From: Bryobacterales bacterium
GTDB taxonomy: Bacteria > Acidobacteriota > Terriglobia > Bryobacterales > Bryobacteraceae
Assembly (NCBI GenBank): GCA_003139735.1
Contig: PLGA01000484.1
Span: 462 to 8,865 of the forward strand
Length of the DNA: 8,404 nt
Direction: 5' to 3'
Part shown: piece after piece, positions 8,050-8,404 of the stretch
Layout of the letters: each line of letters starts with the position of its first letter
How positions within the stretch are numbered: position 1 is the stretch's first letter
Program-made: the position numbers and the translations under genes
Notes under the pieces: model-generated
What the model was told of the DNA's origin: nothing
The model's database searches: none
What the model saw: the letters and a program-made list of their open reading frames with translations, nothing else

Positions 8050-8404
8050 TGAATTCCTCCAAGGCTTCGAGCATGGCGAGGATGTTTTGACGCGGCATGC
8101 CGGGGCTGGTTCCTCCGCCCACGGAAAGAACGATGCCTTCGCCGCCGGAGCCTTCGAGGACGTCGAGAGTGGCCGCTTTGACTTCCGCAGGCGTGCCGCG
8201 GACGCCGATTTCGAGCGGGTTTACGTTGCCCATGAGGCACATGCGGTCTCCCACACGGCGCTTCACTTCGCGTATGTCCTTCTGCTTGCCCCAATTGAGG
8301 ACGTTGAAACCGGCGTCGGGAAGATGGTCCAGGCAGGCATCCACTTCGGCGTCGTTGTGATAGATCTTGACCCAATCGGCCGGAAAGGCGTCGCAGATGC
8401 GCTT
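8033..8404 (-). CDS. Uroporphyrinogen decarboxylase-superfamily protein, C-terminal fragment
   Basis: The frame enters from the window edge and gives 123 residues before a TGA at 8033-8035. Visible family features are FPADWVKIYHNDAEV near the start, GFNVLNWGKQKDIREVKRRVGD, the characteristic CLMGNVNPLEIGVRGTPAEV, and the closing GIVLSVGGGTSPGMPRQNI. These match the C-terminal half of URO-D barrel proteins, including the many paralogues outside haem synthesis that resemble corrinoid methyltransferases. Only the C-terminal part is seen, so true HemE cannot be separated from a paralogue with certainty; the wording of these motifs looks more like the non-haem group. An internal GTG at 8344 is not a start, because coding sequence continues upstream of it. 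It is separated from the operon by about 340 bp and is probably a different transcript. Confidence 0.85.
   Translation of the reverse strand, partial: KRICDAFPADWVKIYHNDAEVDACLDHLPDAGFNVLNWGKQKDIREVKRRVGDRMCLMGNVNPLEIGVRGTPAEVKAATLDVLEGSGGEGIVLSVGGGTSPGMPRQNILAMLEALEEFNAGRR

Overview
The window reads as high-GC DNA from a soil-type heterotroph. The secreted enzymes carry Gly/Arg/Ala/Pro-rich low-complexity inserts and use divergent GH27 and beta-propeller families. This combination fits Acidobacteria of the Solibacter/Bryobacter type, but that placement is inference from style and not proven by a marker gene. All credible genes lie on the minus strand, so transcription runs from high to low coordinates.

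Layout, in the direction of transcription: (1) 8404-8033 is the C-terminal part of a uroporphyrinogen-decarboxylase-superfamily protein, cut by the window edge. (2) 8032-7695 is the only long gap. It holds a hairpin, a doubtful 47-residue ORF, and a good sigma70-type promoter (TTGACG, 17-nt spacer, TAGCAT) with a perfect 15-bp palindrome in its spacer. (3) Six tightly packed genes follow with gaps of only 35, 24, 35, 4 and 6 bp: a GH27 alpha-galactosidase with an extra N-terminal domain (7694-6069); a beta-propeller glycosidase of unassigned family (6033-4927); a feruloyl-esterase-like CE1 enzyme (4902-3679); a GH43-type propeller glycosidase (3643-2564); a GH51 alpha-L-arabinofuranosidase (2559-988); and a second, divergent GH27 enzyme (981 to beyond position 1).

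All six operon products begin with an export signal, so they probably work together outside the cytoplasm. GH51 and GH43 enzymes typically release arabinose (or xylose), CE1 esterases release ferulate or similar acyl groups from such side chains, and GH27 enzymes release alpha-galactose or beta-L-arabinopyranose. The set looks like a debranching cassette for a feruloylated, arabinose- and galactose-decorated hemicellulose or pectin. No backbone-cleaving enzyme, transporter, SusC/SusD-like pair or regulator is visible within the window. The most interesting items are the unassigned propeller enzyme, the pairing of two unlike GH27 enzymes in one operon, the recurring low-complexity inserts, and the palindrome-bearing promoter that probably controls the cassette.
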